Assembly (NCBI RefSeq): GCF_021155775.2
Contig: NC_060238.1
Span: 25,326,470-25,390,469, forward strand
DNA: 64,000 nucleotides
Origin: Neodiprion pinetum
Lineage: Eukaryota; Arthropoda; Insecta; Hymenoptera; Diprionidae
Direction: 5' to 3'
Shown: positions 10,101-22,453 of the stretch, piece by piece
Layout of the letters: every line of letters begins with the position of its first letter
Numbering within the stretch: the stretch's first letter is position 1
Notes under the pieces: model-generated
What the model saw: the letters and a program-made list of their open reading frames with translations, nothing else
What the model was told of the DNA's origin: nothing
The model's database searches: none
Made by a program: the position numbers and the translations under genes

Positions 10101-13100
10101 TTCCAGACTGTACTGGTCTACCATTAACCCTTTGAAAATTGTCAAATACTATGTTAGGACGTTTGTTCAAATATATGTACCCGAGGCAGCTGTGGATATG
10201 GAAAATAATGTCACCATTGATCACTCCGCGGAGCGAGAGGCTGAGAGCGACACCGAGAAATCTGTTGCAGTAAAACAGACGTTAGACACTCTCGTCGATT
10301 CTGTATGCAACAAGGAAGCCGATGAGAATTTAGCTGAACAGAATAACACAGATCTCTTACCACCAGAGCTGAAGGAAGCAATTTTCGAAGACCTGCCCCA
10401 TGATCTATTGGATGGAATTTCGATGCAAGATATTTTTCCAAAAATGACGTATGAGGATTTTTTAGCCATGGATTTGAAAACTGATGGCGGTTTTGGTACA
10501 GATTTATTGAAAGATGAAATATTGCCAACAGAAGTAGACGAGATGATAAAACCTACCGAGAACAAAGTCTCTAAAATGGATCCATCTATGCCAGAACTCG
10601 GACCGCAGAATGATTTCTGGCTTCACCTGGAGGCAAAGAGTTCTGTTCAAGATATCGTCGACGATCTGTTTAATTCGAAAAACCAGAAATTGGGGGGCAG
10701 AGAACTAAAACGATCAAAGTCTGAAGTGATGTCCAACAATTCCGTCGTCGTTGGGGGTCCTCGGCATCACCAGAGATCCTGCAGTCTTACATGGAGCTAT
10801 AAACTAGACGGGACCTACGGACCCACAATGAAGCGGAGGAAGTTACCGAAGAATTTAAACTCTACACGATCAGAAGCTGCCGTCACAGTTGTGGAGTCTC
10901 AAAACGAGCGAACGCCAATGCTGCACGAACTTCGTATACCAGAAAGTATTATGCTAACAGTGGGTAGGGCCAGTACACCCAGTATTATCTCCGAGTCTGT
11001 CAGAGAGCTTAAATACTGCATTGAAGATTCTGGCGTAACAACACGCCGCACTTCACCTCGGGATGATGGCAAAGAACACAAGAGGCTCCTCTGGCACGCA
11101 AGGCAGCACCCGAGGATTCTTCAGGTAGATGGAACGGCAGATACAGGAAGCGCAAGTGAGTGTAGCTCTCCTGAATACACAGCAGAGGATCGAGTCCCAC
11201 CACTCCATTCGCTGGACGCGATTGTTCGGATCCCCCAGGTCGACGGAGCGAATGACGACTCCTCTTGCGACAGTGGAAAGTTTGACACTGGCGCCAGTTT
11301 GTACAAATACGCTTCTAGGTTTTCAAAATTGAATAGGGTTCCTCGAAAGGAGGATGGAAAGGAGCTGGTGGAGAAGTTTAATCAGAGTGACGCAGTGTCC
11401 TTCAAAATTCCGCAGCTGGATGGTGCAGATGATGTGTCTAGTGACGACGAGTGTTCATCGCCGCATTCTCAGGTCCCGAACGAATTAGGCACAAGCTTGT
11501 CCACAAAGTACCTGCCAATACCAGACCCTGTGGATCAACCTGTAACTTGCAAGAGGTGCCGTTGCACGTACAGGACACAGGATAGCTACAACAGACATCT
11601 TGCTACCTGCGACATCATGACTACAAGTGATAGCGACTCCGAGACTATGGACAATAAACTTACGTCCCCAGATTCAAGGTTTTCACCCAGTATCGGATCT
11701 TCAATCGAATCACCGCAGTTCATTACTATGTCTCCGTCTGAAGGACATACCTTGTCATCCGAGTATTCGGATATCCAGGCTACATCTCCTGTTGAAGCTT
11801 CGGTTCCCTCGCCCCATCCTGGAATTCAAATTGAACCCATCGCACAGGCGATTATGACACCTCAAATCCACACACACGCCACGGTAGAAACTGTTCACCA
11901 AACGGTATTAACGTCGAATGACATGATTGTACAAACTCAGTATACTAGAACAACGACAACATTACCAAATGCTACAGTATTACCACAGCAGCCGGAGAGT
12001 ACGGTTCAAATAACCGAAATCACAGATCGCCCGTTGATATCGAGAGACTCTGTGACCAGTATTACACAAAGCGCCATAAACGTACCCCTGACATCACCAG
12101 ACAGCACAAGCTCTCAGACCATTCCAAGCCCACAAGTATCGCCAACTTTTTCATCGACTGGCGTTCAGACCAGCGCCAATGAGGCAGGAGTAAATCCTGG
12201 TGTCCAGCAAGCTAAGCTTTTGAAGCCAAAATCTCCCAGAACCCCAAAGCCCAGGGCCAAGGGCATCAAGCCCAATATATTACGAACCTCTAACGTACCA
12301 CAGTCAAGCCACGTCAGGTTCCAAACGATCCAAAATAATACGCCAATTATACAGCTGCAGCAAGCCCAAAGAGCCACTGGTCCAACGGTTATTCTACAAC
12401 AGGTTCCCCAGCCGAATTTGATGTCCGCATACGTGGAAGCTATGCAGCAGCAACAACATCAACATCAACATCACCAGCAATCGGCTCAAAACTTGCAGTA
12501 TGTAGCTACGATTGGAGGGCAACACGAGACCGGTTATAAGCCACAATTTATAGCTGCCAACTCGTTGGTTCCTGGTGCTTACATCCAGGCTTCCTCTGAC
12601 AATTTGTTGACGTTGCAAAATGGCGGAATATCAGTATTACCGAACGTACAAATAGCTCAACCACAGCCGACCGTTTTGGGCACTATTATCCAGCAACAAC
12701 CGAGCGCCATCCAATGTGGAGTGATATCGTCGGAGCAATTGGTACTTAGTTCCACACCGGCACTTGAAATGTTCACAGATTCAACGGGGAGCATGTTTGT
12801 CCATAGCCAACCAATGTACTATGGGCTTGAGACAATAGTGAGCAATACCGTTATGTCATCTAGTCAGTTTGTGGCCGGAGCTGTTCCTCAGGTACTTGCA
12901 AGCAGCTACCAAACTACTACGCAAGTATTTCAAGCTTCGAAACTCATGGAGCCAATCGTAGACGTTCAGTCCGTGCCTAATGTTCCAAATGTTCCGTCGG
13001 TACAAACGGTCCAGAGTGTTCCTGGAGTGCCGGGAAGCTACGTGGTCGTCAATCAGCCTCCACCTCCTATTGCTGAGCCAAGCAATTCCCAAATAACTAT

Positions 13101-15594
13101 TCCAGCAAACCCGGAACATACTTTCGCTCCCGCGAATTGTAATCCTATACAGCATGGGCCGTGCTTACAGATAGCGGATCCTGTACAACCAATACAAGTG
13201 CCACAAATTCCGCCGATTGTCTCTAGTGCAGTTTCTCCTAGCGATATGTTGGTGGGTTGTAAACAGCAGCAACAGACATCTACGACAATACCAAGGGTCG
13301 CCGTTAGACCAAGTCCCGTTTCTCACACCTCTGTGCAGCCCCTTCAACAAATACAATCAATGCAGCCCTTGCATCAGGGACCCTGGAGAATAACTGAGCC
13401 TCTCTTTGCGTCCGAGCAACCTATCAGCAACAATATCAGACCGTACTTTGACTCTAAACATGTGTCGGAAAATACTAGCATGATAAAATCAAGCATATCT
13501 TCGAAAATGCCGCCTTTGCCGAGCCACTGTGTACCACAGAGGAATAATAATAATATTACTGTAAATAAAATGAACCACAATGATGTAAATAACGTGCATA
13601 CCAGCTACGTTAATACAATGTCCAACAACAGTGTTGGTAGTTGCATTGTTAATAGTAACAGTACTAATGGCCATTGTATTAACGTTAACATGATGAACAC
13701 AAATAATGTAAACCAGATCAATTTGAACGTTTGCACAACTAATAAGATTACCATGCCAGTGAGCAACGCACCTACAAGCAGACCGATGAATCGGGTTCTG
13801 CCAATGCAGGCGATTACCTCAAAACCAGAACCGGCGGAGCAAATGCGGAAGCCTGATATTGCTGTCGAGGAACCGACTAAGCTGAACGTCCAGATTTCCA
13901 AACGCAGAGATGACATGATTGTCGAACCGGTGAAAGAACCAGATGCGTCTACAAATGATTTGAGTAATAGTGATACAATGGCATTTGATATCGAAACGAT
14001 GAATAAAATGAAGGAAAACTTGAAGTTGGAACTGGATAAGGAAAAGTTACAGAATAAATCTTTGAAGATTGTCTTTCAGAAGCAGCTACAGGACGGTTCT
14101 TACAAAATAACGCAAAATATGAAAGCAGTTTCACAAAACAAAAGGACACCACAAATAACTTCAGTTGAAATTCTATCACCGAGAGAAGCTGCTAAGATTA
14201 CTTCCCTACAACTTTCGCCGTTGAAGAACTTTGCGTTAAAGTCGGGCAAGATGGAGAGTAAACCAAGCTCGCTTGATAATAAAATGGACTCGCCAAAACC
14301 TAGACCTCCTCCTATAGCGGTAAAGAAACCAAGAATTGTCTCAAAGATCTTGAAACCTCCAAACAATAATCCTTCTAAATTGATGGTAAAAAAATCAATC
14401 TCAAAACGACCCAGCATGATGTACGAAATCAAATCGCAAGACGGTTTTACGCACGTTGCCTCTTCCATGTCCGAGGTCTGGGACAAAGTCTTTGAAGCTG
14501 TTCAGTCTGCACGTAGGGCTCACAACTTGCCTCCGTTACCCCACAATCCCCTTACGGAAAATCTGGGGCTGGAAAATAACGCAACTGTTTATCTGGTCGA
14601 ACAATTGCCAGGGGTGAACAGGTGCACCAAGTACAAACCAAAGCTGCATAATTTAAAACCACCAAAACCAAGCGAGATAGAAAACGACTTGTTGACAGAA
14701 TGTGACAGCGGAGCTGCGAGGGCTGAATCATTCAGGGGAAGGAAGGTCCATGACATGTTCAGTTGGCTGGCATCGAGACATCGACAGCAGCCAAAAATGA
14801 TTGCCATTTCAGAAAACGAATCACGGTGAATAATAACATTAATTTATTGACTTTTCAAAGATTTTTAACCCATTTACTTCAGATATTTACATTACAATCT
14901 GAACAAAATTTTCTAGGAGGGCTGCGAGCACAAATTTACCAATGGCAATGAGGTTTAGGATTCTGAAGGAAACATCTAAGGAATCTGTCGGCGTTTATCA
15001 CTCACACATTCACGGGAGGGGTTTGTTTTGCTTGCGGGATATCGAGGCTGGGGAAATGGTCATTGAATACGCCGGAGAGGTAACTAATGGAGATATATAA
15101 ACTCCGATGACCGATAACTTTGGTAAACCTGATACCAATGTTTTAATTGTTTATTGTTTGGCTACTTTCAGGTGATACGAGCATCATTGACGGATAAACG
15201 CGAAAAGTACTACGATAGCAAAAACATTGGATGTTACATGTTCAAAATTGATGACCACCTAGTCGTGGATGCAACGATGAAAGGGAACGCTGCTCGTTTC
15301 ATCAATCACTCTTGCGAGGTGCTTGTCAAAGTTGAAATAAAAAACTATGAATATTACCTAATTTTTTACATTTAATGTGGTTCCTGGAACGTATTTATGA
15401 AAAATCCTTCTCTTTTTCAGCCAAATTGCTACTCTCGAGTGGTCGACATCCTTGGTAAGAAACACATTTTAATATTTGCGCTACGTCGCATAGTGCAAGG
15501 CGAAGAGCTAACCTACGACTACAAGTTTCCCTTTGAGGATATAAAGATCCCGTGTACCTGTGGTTCCCGGAGATGTCGAAAATATCTCAATTGA
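4199..15594 (+). CDS. trx: Trithorax, histone H3K4 methyltransferase (MLL1/2 orthologue)
   Basis: Ten coding exons: 4199-4369, 5107-6445, 6529-7110, 7248-7687, 7767-7937, 8030-8425, 8533-14825, 14917-15079, 15172-15318, 15421-15594. All junctions are GT-AG and keep frame, giving 3291 residues. The protein starts MGRSKFPGKPPK. A nuclear-receptor-like Cys finger (CGVCGAVRFYRF...CESCRKF) lies near 511-595. PHD1-3 span about 891-1075, with a bromodomain remnant (VFPWF) near 1280-1315, an extended PHD at 1379-1484 and FYRN at 1521-1585. Three taspase-like motifs (Q1897, Q1935, Q1994) and a C2HC finger (C2039-C2059) follow, then a Q/N-rich low-complexity linker, FYRC at 2995-3063, a WDR5-binding GAARAE at 3093 and SET plus post-SET at 3131-3291 (HGRGLFC, RFINHSCEPNC, EELTYDYKF, final CxCGxxxCRKYLN). 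Catalytic residues look intact. The family methylates H3K4 in a WDR5/ASH2L/RBBP5 complex and maintains Hox expression. Confidence 0.97.
4370..5106 (+). other. First intron of trx
   Basis: The donor is AAAAG|GTAATT at 4370 and the acceptor ATTTTCAG ends at 5106, both in phase 0. The intron contains C- and T-rich low-complexity stretches (4430-4470 and 4585-4620). I see no other gene or conserved element in it. Confidence 0.8.
8533..14825 (+). other. trx: Giant trx exon (PHD3 to WIN motif)
   Basis: One uninterrupted coding exon of 6293 bases carries residues 1034 to 3130, about 64 percent of the protein. It opens inside PHD3 (MMECNECSCWVHARCEG) and closes two bases into the Arg codon that starts the RRAASTNLPMAMRF lead-in to SET. 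Landmarks in order are extended PHD (about 9565-9885), FYRN (about 9996-10190), three QxDG motifs (11122, 11236, 11413), the C2HC finger (11548-11610), a Q/H tract (about 12445-12480), an N-rich tract (13540-13740), FYRC (about 14416-14620) and the WIN motif (14710). No frameshift or in-frame stop interrupts it. Confidence 0.93.
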
Positions 15595-16230
15595 GCAGCG
15601 CGTACCTGATTGGTGACATCGATAGGAAATAATGGATCGCAAATCACGAGAGCACCGCGCGTTTATTGAAATATATATCACGACAAGGTCAGTTTGCACG
15701 AATCGTAGTAGTTCTATTCTCAAAGATAATGACAAGAAAGAAGAAAACCACTATCGAATTACATATGCAGCTTTTTATTTAAATATAAACAATTGATAGG
15801 CGGAAAGAAAAGAAAAAACGAAATAGAATATAGTTAACAAAGTTTGAAATATTGACAGGCCAGATAATATATCTCAGCTGACGCGGCGTTGTGAAGTCGT
15901 TTTAAGGTTTACTTTTTATTTCTCTAAACGGCTACGCGTAGTAATTAATTTAAGGAGTATATACCAGTAGCAATAATAATCAATTGAATATATCTTCGGC
16001 TTGCTTTTACGCTTCAAAAGTTAATACAACTATCGTGTTAACGACCCTTTGGATACACTTTACACATGCCTGTGCTATGGCACGCAACTTATAGATTCTA
16101 TGCATCGTCCACTATCGAGGCTCGCTCGTAATCGAGGCCTAATGATTGATACGCAGCAATATTCGCACTGGATCACAATCCCTTATCGCACTTTTTGGTA
16201 CTTTGCGTAGACGAGCTAATTATTATACTA

Positions 16231-16389
16231 CAGTGAAACTTCCCAATAGCGGACACCTTCGGGACTGAAAATATCGTCCGTTATTAAGAATAACATAAAC
16301 GTGTAAATTGTGCCGCTGGAGATTCTTAGACTGTCCGTTGTAAAGAGAAATCCGTCATTGGGAGGTGTCCGTTAAGTGAAGTTTCACTG
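16231..16389. mobile_element. Pogo/Tigger-like MITE with TA target duplication
   Basis: The 159-base unit begins CAGTGAAACTTCCCAATAGC and ends with the inverted counterpart, GAAGTTTCACTG. TA dinucleotides flank both ends (16229-16230 and 16390-16391). Internal arms also match: GCGGACACCTTC on the left and GGTGTCCGTTAAG on the right. CAGTG termini with TA duplication and a GGACACC subterminal block are typical of nonautonomous pogo/Tigger-type elements of the Tc1-mariner superfamily. It has no coding capacity and lies about 640 bases past the trx stop, so it may be inside the trx 3' UTR. Confidence 0.8.
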
Positions 16390-16840
16390 TATCAATGAAA
16401 TTAAATTTGATTAAAAGGAGATGAAAAGTACGATAATATTACGCGGTCTAGCGTGGATATTACTGGAAACTCAATTAACCTTGTACGGGCTCAATTTTAA
16501 TGCCAGATTTAAAGCTTTCTTGTAAGATATGTAATTGTTAAAAACCACACTTTGTCTCGATGTAAGTGACGAGTACCCAGTTTAATGTAAGATAGGATCG
16601 TAGGCATTAAGGAGAGAGATTGAGAATGGCAAGAAAGGATGATCTTTTTCTTTTTTTTTTGTAAAGAAAGACTATCCGAAGGTACGTCTACTTTGGCAGC
16701 GATGTGCAAAAGGTATGAATAATATTAATTATTTGTTCATTTGAACCATACCTTATTGTTGCTGTTGTAATAGGACAGAACAAAGTCCCCTGATCTTAGT
16801 TTGGTGGTATTTTATAAAACTCCCATTGTAAGATATTTAT

Positions 16841-16863
16841 CCCCCCCCCCCCCCCCCCCCCCC
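16841..16863 (+). repeat. Poly-C homopolymer, 23 bases
   Basis: An uninterrupted run of 23 cytosines (guanines on the other strand) lies downstream of trx. It could form i-motif or G-quadruplex structure, or its length may be a sequencing artefact. Shorter runs occur at 31065-31080 (16 C) and around 34680-34691 (G). Confidence 0.9.
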
Positions 16864-18046
16864 ATAACGGTAAAAAAAATTCTTTTTTTTTTTCTCTTTT
16901 CTTTTTGTTTCTCTCTTCCCACAAAAATGATTCGTAATATTTTTGTGTCCATTTTTCAATGGCGGGAAACTGAGAACCAGAGAGGCTGCATATTCGTACT
17001 TCATTATTGTTGTATTTTCTTTTATCGTGTCCAAATTTGAATCATGTGAATGGTAAATTTATATTGAATCTGGCCAGACGATAAGTTGCCTTCGTACTAA
17101 TATTAAGTACATTATTTCATACTTTAGTGATTCACTTTAATATTTACACTACGTATACACCAGCTGCTTGAGCTTAACAGGAACAAATATATACTTTAAA
17201 ACTTTTGTTTTTGATCTGGGTGAGAGTATCTGCTCGAGTGGACGTGCCTTAATTTTGGTGCTCTTTGGACACCGTCAAGTGCACTTTTCACGAAAACAAA
17301 AAAAAGAAGTAAAATAAAATTTAAAAAATCTAAAAAGTAAAATAAAATGGCCTAGAGTAAGAGATAGTAGGTTGAAGCAAAGTGTTTGATAATAATGAAA
17401 AAAAAAAAAAACAAACAAAAACAAAAAGAAATAATAATAATAATAATAATAATGATAATAACTTTATACAAAGATTATTGATTGCGAATTATTTAAGCCG
17501 AGTAAAATAAAGAAGCATAAATGATGGCAGGAACATTATTTGAACACGCGTTAGTCAAATGTGTTACATTTTTCGATCGGCCTGGTTTGGTACAAAATAT
17601 TGTATGCGTTGTGTAAAAGGTTATAAAATGGGGGAAAAAATGGAAACTTGTTCTGGTCATGAGAAATTGCCATTTTTTTTTCATAGTTAATTTTGAATCT
17701 TTTTTTTTTTTCCTCCCTCTATTTCAACGACAGTACACATGTACAATGTGCGTTGCGTTGAATTATTTTAACTTTTTTTTTTTTTTGTCTTCAGCAATGC
17801 ATAATTTTACCGATAACAATTTATAATAATAATAATAATAATTATAATAATTGTATTCGAGGATGACGATGATAAAGGAGAAGAAGAATATTGTTAATAT
17901 AATGATAATTAAGTTTTAATCTGTAAAGACGATTCATATACGAAATAAGAAAGGTAATAATTTACATGAAAATATAATAGCAATGTTAGATATTTTATTG
18001 ATATTTATTGATTACAAAGACGATTTTCATGGTCTAAGATGAAAAA

Positions 18047-18090
<44 letters not shown>

Positions 18091-19764
18091 TTTAAATAAA
18101 AAAAAAATTTAACTTAGCAAACATTGGAAGGGGTAAGCGAATTGGGCTAATAGGCTTAACTGTTGAGCAGATATTCGTTTTTATTTTATTTCAACTTTTT
18201 ATTTTTGACCTTCTCCTGTACCTTTAATCATTGTGTGTTTCCAATTTGACTTCTATCACATCCACCGCGCGTTTGTACAATATAAATTATACACCCACAG
18301 ACATACACACTGCACCGTATACACAATATTTTAAGCTTTATTATTTCTAACAATTGTATAGTTTAATTATGCTTAGAGTCTATATTAACAATTATATACA
18401 CAAGTTATACGAATTGTTATAAAATTACTAGGAAAAACGGTAAAACACCTACATTTAATCTCCTTGTAAAATTTTCCATTCGTGGAAAAGGGGGAGAAAA
18501 AGAAAATGTACGAGACAATTTCGACGAATTTATTAAGACCGTGACCAGTCCGTCCTCACAGCAAGAGACAGGACCGCTCGTGAATTGCTATAATTTTACA
18601 AAAATAAACTGACGATGAGATAGACACGTGTTGAATTCCCCCTTTATGCCGACCGACGAGTCACTCGGTCGTTAATAAAAAAAATATTCCTTTAATTGCG
18701 TATAACGTTCCGCGAGGAATATGATTCCCGGGATCTTTTTAATTTTTTTAATTTTTAATGATATATTTTTTTTTTTTTCTTCCTTTTTTTTTTTATCCAG
18801 TTCACGAAAATTTGCGTGGAACGATCGAGTTACAGATAATTTCCGCGCTCATGCTTCCCGATGACGCTGAACTGTTTTTATTATATATTTTTTTAAATTG
18901 ATTTATTTTTATTTGTTTGTTCTTTATGTGATTACAGTTTTTATCGAATTAAAACATACCATTTTTTTTTCTTCTTTCCTTCCTTCATATATATATATAT
19001 ATATATCTTTTGACCCAAATTTTTCTTCTCACGTATACATCCGTTTAGCGATTACGCAGCAAGAAACGCAAACAAAAAAATAAAAAATAAAAAATTAACG
19101 GCAATTGTGTTATATTTTTGCCTTGCCTGCGTATTGAATATATTATTATTATTATTGTAATATTCTCGAATAGCGTCAAACGGTGAAAAACGCACTCTGG
19201 GTTGTGTATACTAAGCTGCAGGCAAGCGTGCGTAAAATGAGTGAAATGAGAGAAAAGAAACACCACTTAATATATACATATACATATACATATTAGTATT
19301 GTACGCATCACCCCCCTGTCATAATATTATATTATTATTATTACACTCACACACGCCCACAATTTATATATATACAAATTATAATCAATTATATATTTGC
19401 AAGTGTATAGGTTTTTTTTTTTTTCATCATCATTATTAATTTTCGTTTTCCTGTCGGTTAAAAAAAAAAAAAAAAAAAAAAAAGAAAGAAAAAAGAAATG
19501 TAATTTTTTTTCCAAATTTTTGTTTCTTACTTTTCTTCTCTTATCCTTAGTATAATAATAATAATTTTACAAACGATAATGAGTATAATATAACACTTGA
19601 CACACTGGTGTACACATAATTCGCAATTATATTAGGTGAATAACTGCACAGTTTCTTTTAAACGTCCTCACGTAAATGCACCCTCGACGTGATTGAAACT
19701 AATTAATTACTATCGGTTGATCACTGCGGCGCAAAAGATAGCAATCTATCAATCTATCATTGCA

Positions 19765-19835
19765 GAAGAGAGAGAGTGAGTGAGTGAGTGAGTGAGTGAG
19801 TGTGAGTGAGAGCGAGCGAAAGAGAGAGAGAGAGA
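19765..19835 (+). repeat. GAGA and GAGT microsatellite
   Basis: A (GA)n start passes into (GAGT)n and back into (GA)n. It lies in the spacer downstream of trx. No coding or RNA feature is associated. Confidence 0.8.
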
Positions 19836-21555
19836 AAGATAGAACGAAAAAAAATTAGTAGAGAATAATAACCGATAAGGTGATGATAAAATATATATAT
19901 ATATATATATGTGTGTATATATATATACATATATATATATATATTAAACTATGTATAACGTGTATTTAAGTGTTAAAAAGACGACAGGTGAGCTGAGAAA
20001 CAACGCAAGGGAATTAAAAATGAATTACATATGTAAAACGCTTCTGGCAAACTCTCTTCTGGTTATTATTATTTATCTATAACGTGACAATAGTAATAAT
20101 AATATTATTATTCTGATCATTATTACTATAGCTATTAGCTATTTTAACTGGTAAAAAAGAAAACTAACAAACACGTAAAATTTTTAATAGTGTATTAATT
20201 ATACTTTTACTTGTTTGCAGTTCGGGAAGGCAAAAAGAATTTTTAATAATAATAATAGTATTAATATTATTACACATGCGATGAAATTTTTTCTTTTTAT
20301 AAACGTGACTAAAAAAACACAACGCAACTGATCGAGATCGAGAATGAATCGAGGATGTGAAAAGTGAAGAGAGAGAAAAAAAAAAAAAAAAATTGTCTGT
20401 GATTATCAGTCATAATAATCTTTAGGTCAACATATTTTTTAGAGAATATTTTTTAGAAAATTACAAAATTTATGATATATGTATACCCTACTATTATTCA
20501 TATGTGGTAATGTGAATATACGATATGATACGACTTATTGGATGAAACGTGCTACGCATAATATTGAGAGAGAAAGAGAGAGAGAGAGAGAGAACAATAT
20601 GAAACAAATGAATAACAAAAAATAAATTAAATTTCAACTGTAATGAGAAGTTGCAAAACGTTTAATAGAGTTACACGACTATAGGGTGAGGTCAATAGTT
20701 GTTGTAAAATATTCAGTGTTTTTGACAAATAACTCTACATATATGTATAAATATATACATAGATACTTATAATTAACGTACATACCTGTAGTGAATGAAA
20801 AGTAGAGAAGGCAGAAAAAAGAAATCGTTCAAAGCGTGAAAACAGAAAATAATACATTATTTATGGAACTAAAGGTATACATAATATTATTGACATGCAA
20901 CAACGCGATGGCACAAAATATTTCGTCATTGTTTTATTTTTATTCTTACGTTTTCTCACATACCGTATACAGGAGTAAAATACACGAGTAAAACAAGGGA
21001 TCGTCGAACTTTTTCAATTCACAACTGTTTCGTCGTTTCGTCGTACGTTATACAAAAAGAATAAAAATAAAAAAAATACATCGTATTCGTACGACATAAT
21101 ATGATACATGGGTACAATCTGTGAATAATGTTGTAACAAGATCGTTATGAAGAATGAAATTGAAATGACGGCGATGTGAAAATATTAAAAAATATTTAAT
21201 AGAAGAAAGAGAATGATATATATATATATATATATATCGTCGTTAATCTGTGGAGAAGAAGAAAAAAAAAAAAAAGAAAAACATATTATCCACGCATTCA
21301 TAAGGATCAAATACAAAATATGATCCTCGACACACTAACCAGATGATATTATTACACATACGGTATGCATATCGCGTAAAGAGATACATTGTAGCTTTCA
21401 TCATGATATGAAATATGGATTGAAGAAAAAAATGAAAGACAAAAAAAAAGAAAAGAAAGAAAAGTTTAATCGATTGACACAAGGCACACGTAATACACCA
21501 TCGTACACACAAATAGACCATACTGTTTTTGTAATTAAATGTTTTGTTCGTATTA

Positions 21556-21620
21556 TATTATATGATATGATATAATATAATATAATATAATATAATATAA
21601 TATAATATAATATAATATAA
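21556..21620 (+). repeat. ATAAT pentanucleotide array
   Basis: A tandem array of the five-base unit ATAAT/TATAA, about a dozen copies, preceded by two diverged units (ATGAT). It is a simple-sequence repeat in the trx-cic spacer. Confidence 0.85.
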
Positions 21621-21797
21621 TTACAATATGAGAAATTAACAGAATAATAAAAATTAAAAAACGAAAATGTCGAACTATTATACGAATAATTATATATAAT
21701 CGCGATGCATGTATGTATTGTACGTATATACATACAATGTCATCGACTTCGTTTATCTACGTATATATTGTTTAAAAAATATAGGTGTATATGTACG

Positions 21798-22453
21798 AGT
21801 TATTCCATGACAACTCGATCAAGATTCTACATCGATGTCTCGGATTGATTTTATAATTTTTTGTGTGAAACGACATGACGAAGAACGCGATCGCAATTTT
21901 TTTCACAATATTTCGACCCGGAGTATCTGAAGTACGATTTAAAGACTTGGAAGCAAAAATCCACTCTCTAAAATCTGTAAAAATTTAGAAAACTCCGATA
22001 AAATATAACAAAATTTTTGCATCTATTAGAAGATGGAGATTTCGTAACTTGAAAACACGAATTTAAAACAAATAAGAAAGAAAAAAATTGATTGTTATTG
22101 GATTGCATTTTTGACGTAAGAATGAACATGAAAGTAAGTTCTCTATAAATGTGGGCCGAAAAATTTCTAGTTAGAGTTACAGGGAATCAAATATATCACG
22201 ATAATACGCATATGAAATCTCCACCTTTTAATAGATTGTCGAAAATTTTTCTTACATTTCATAAGATTTTTCACATTTCAGAAAGTGGGGTGTTTGTTTT
22301 TTCTCAAGTTTTTAATTCATACTTCAGGTATACGCTGGGTCGAAAAATTCTGAAAAAAATTGCGTTTCTCGTCGCGTACATTCACGCAAAAAATTATAAA
22401 GCCAATCCGATATATCGACGTAGAATCTCGATCGAGATGTCATGGAATGCTCC
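21798..22453. mobile_element. Foldback element with long imperfect inverted repeats
   Basis: The left arm opens GAGTTATTCCATGACAACTC and the reverse complement of the right arm opens GAGCATTCCATGACATCTC. The match continues for well over 150 bases, through blocks such as GATTCTACATCGATGT, TTTATAATTTTTTG, CGCAATTTTTTTCA and TTTCGACCC. The whole is about 655 bases with a short unpaired centre. I see no clean target duplication and no transposase. A 207-codon open frame on + overlaps the right arm and is probably a by-product. Confidence 0.7.
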
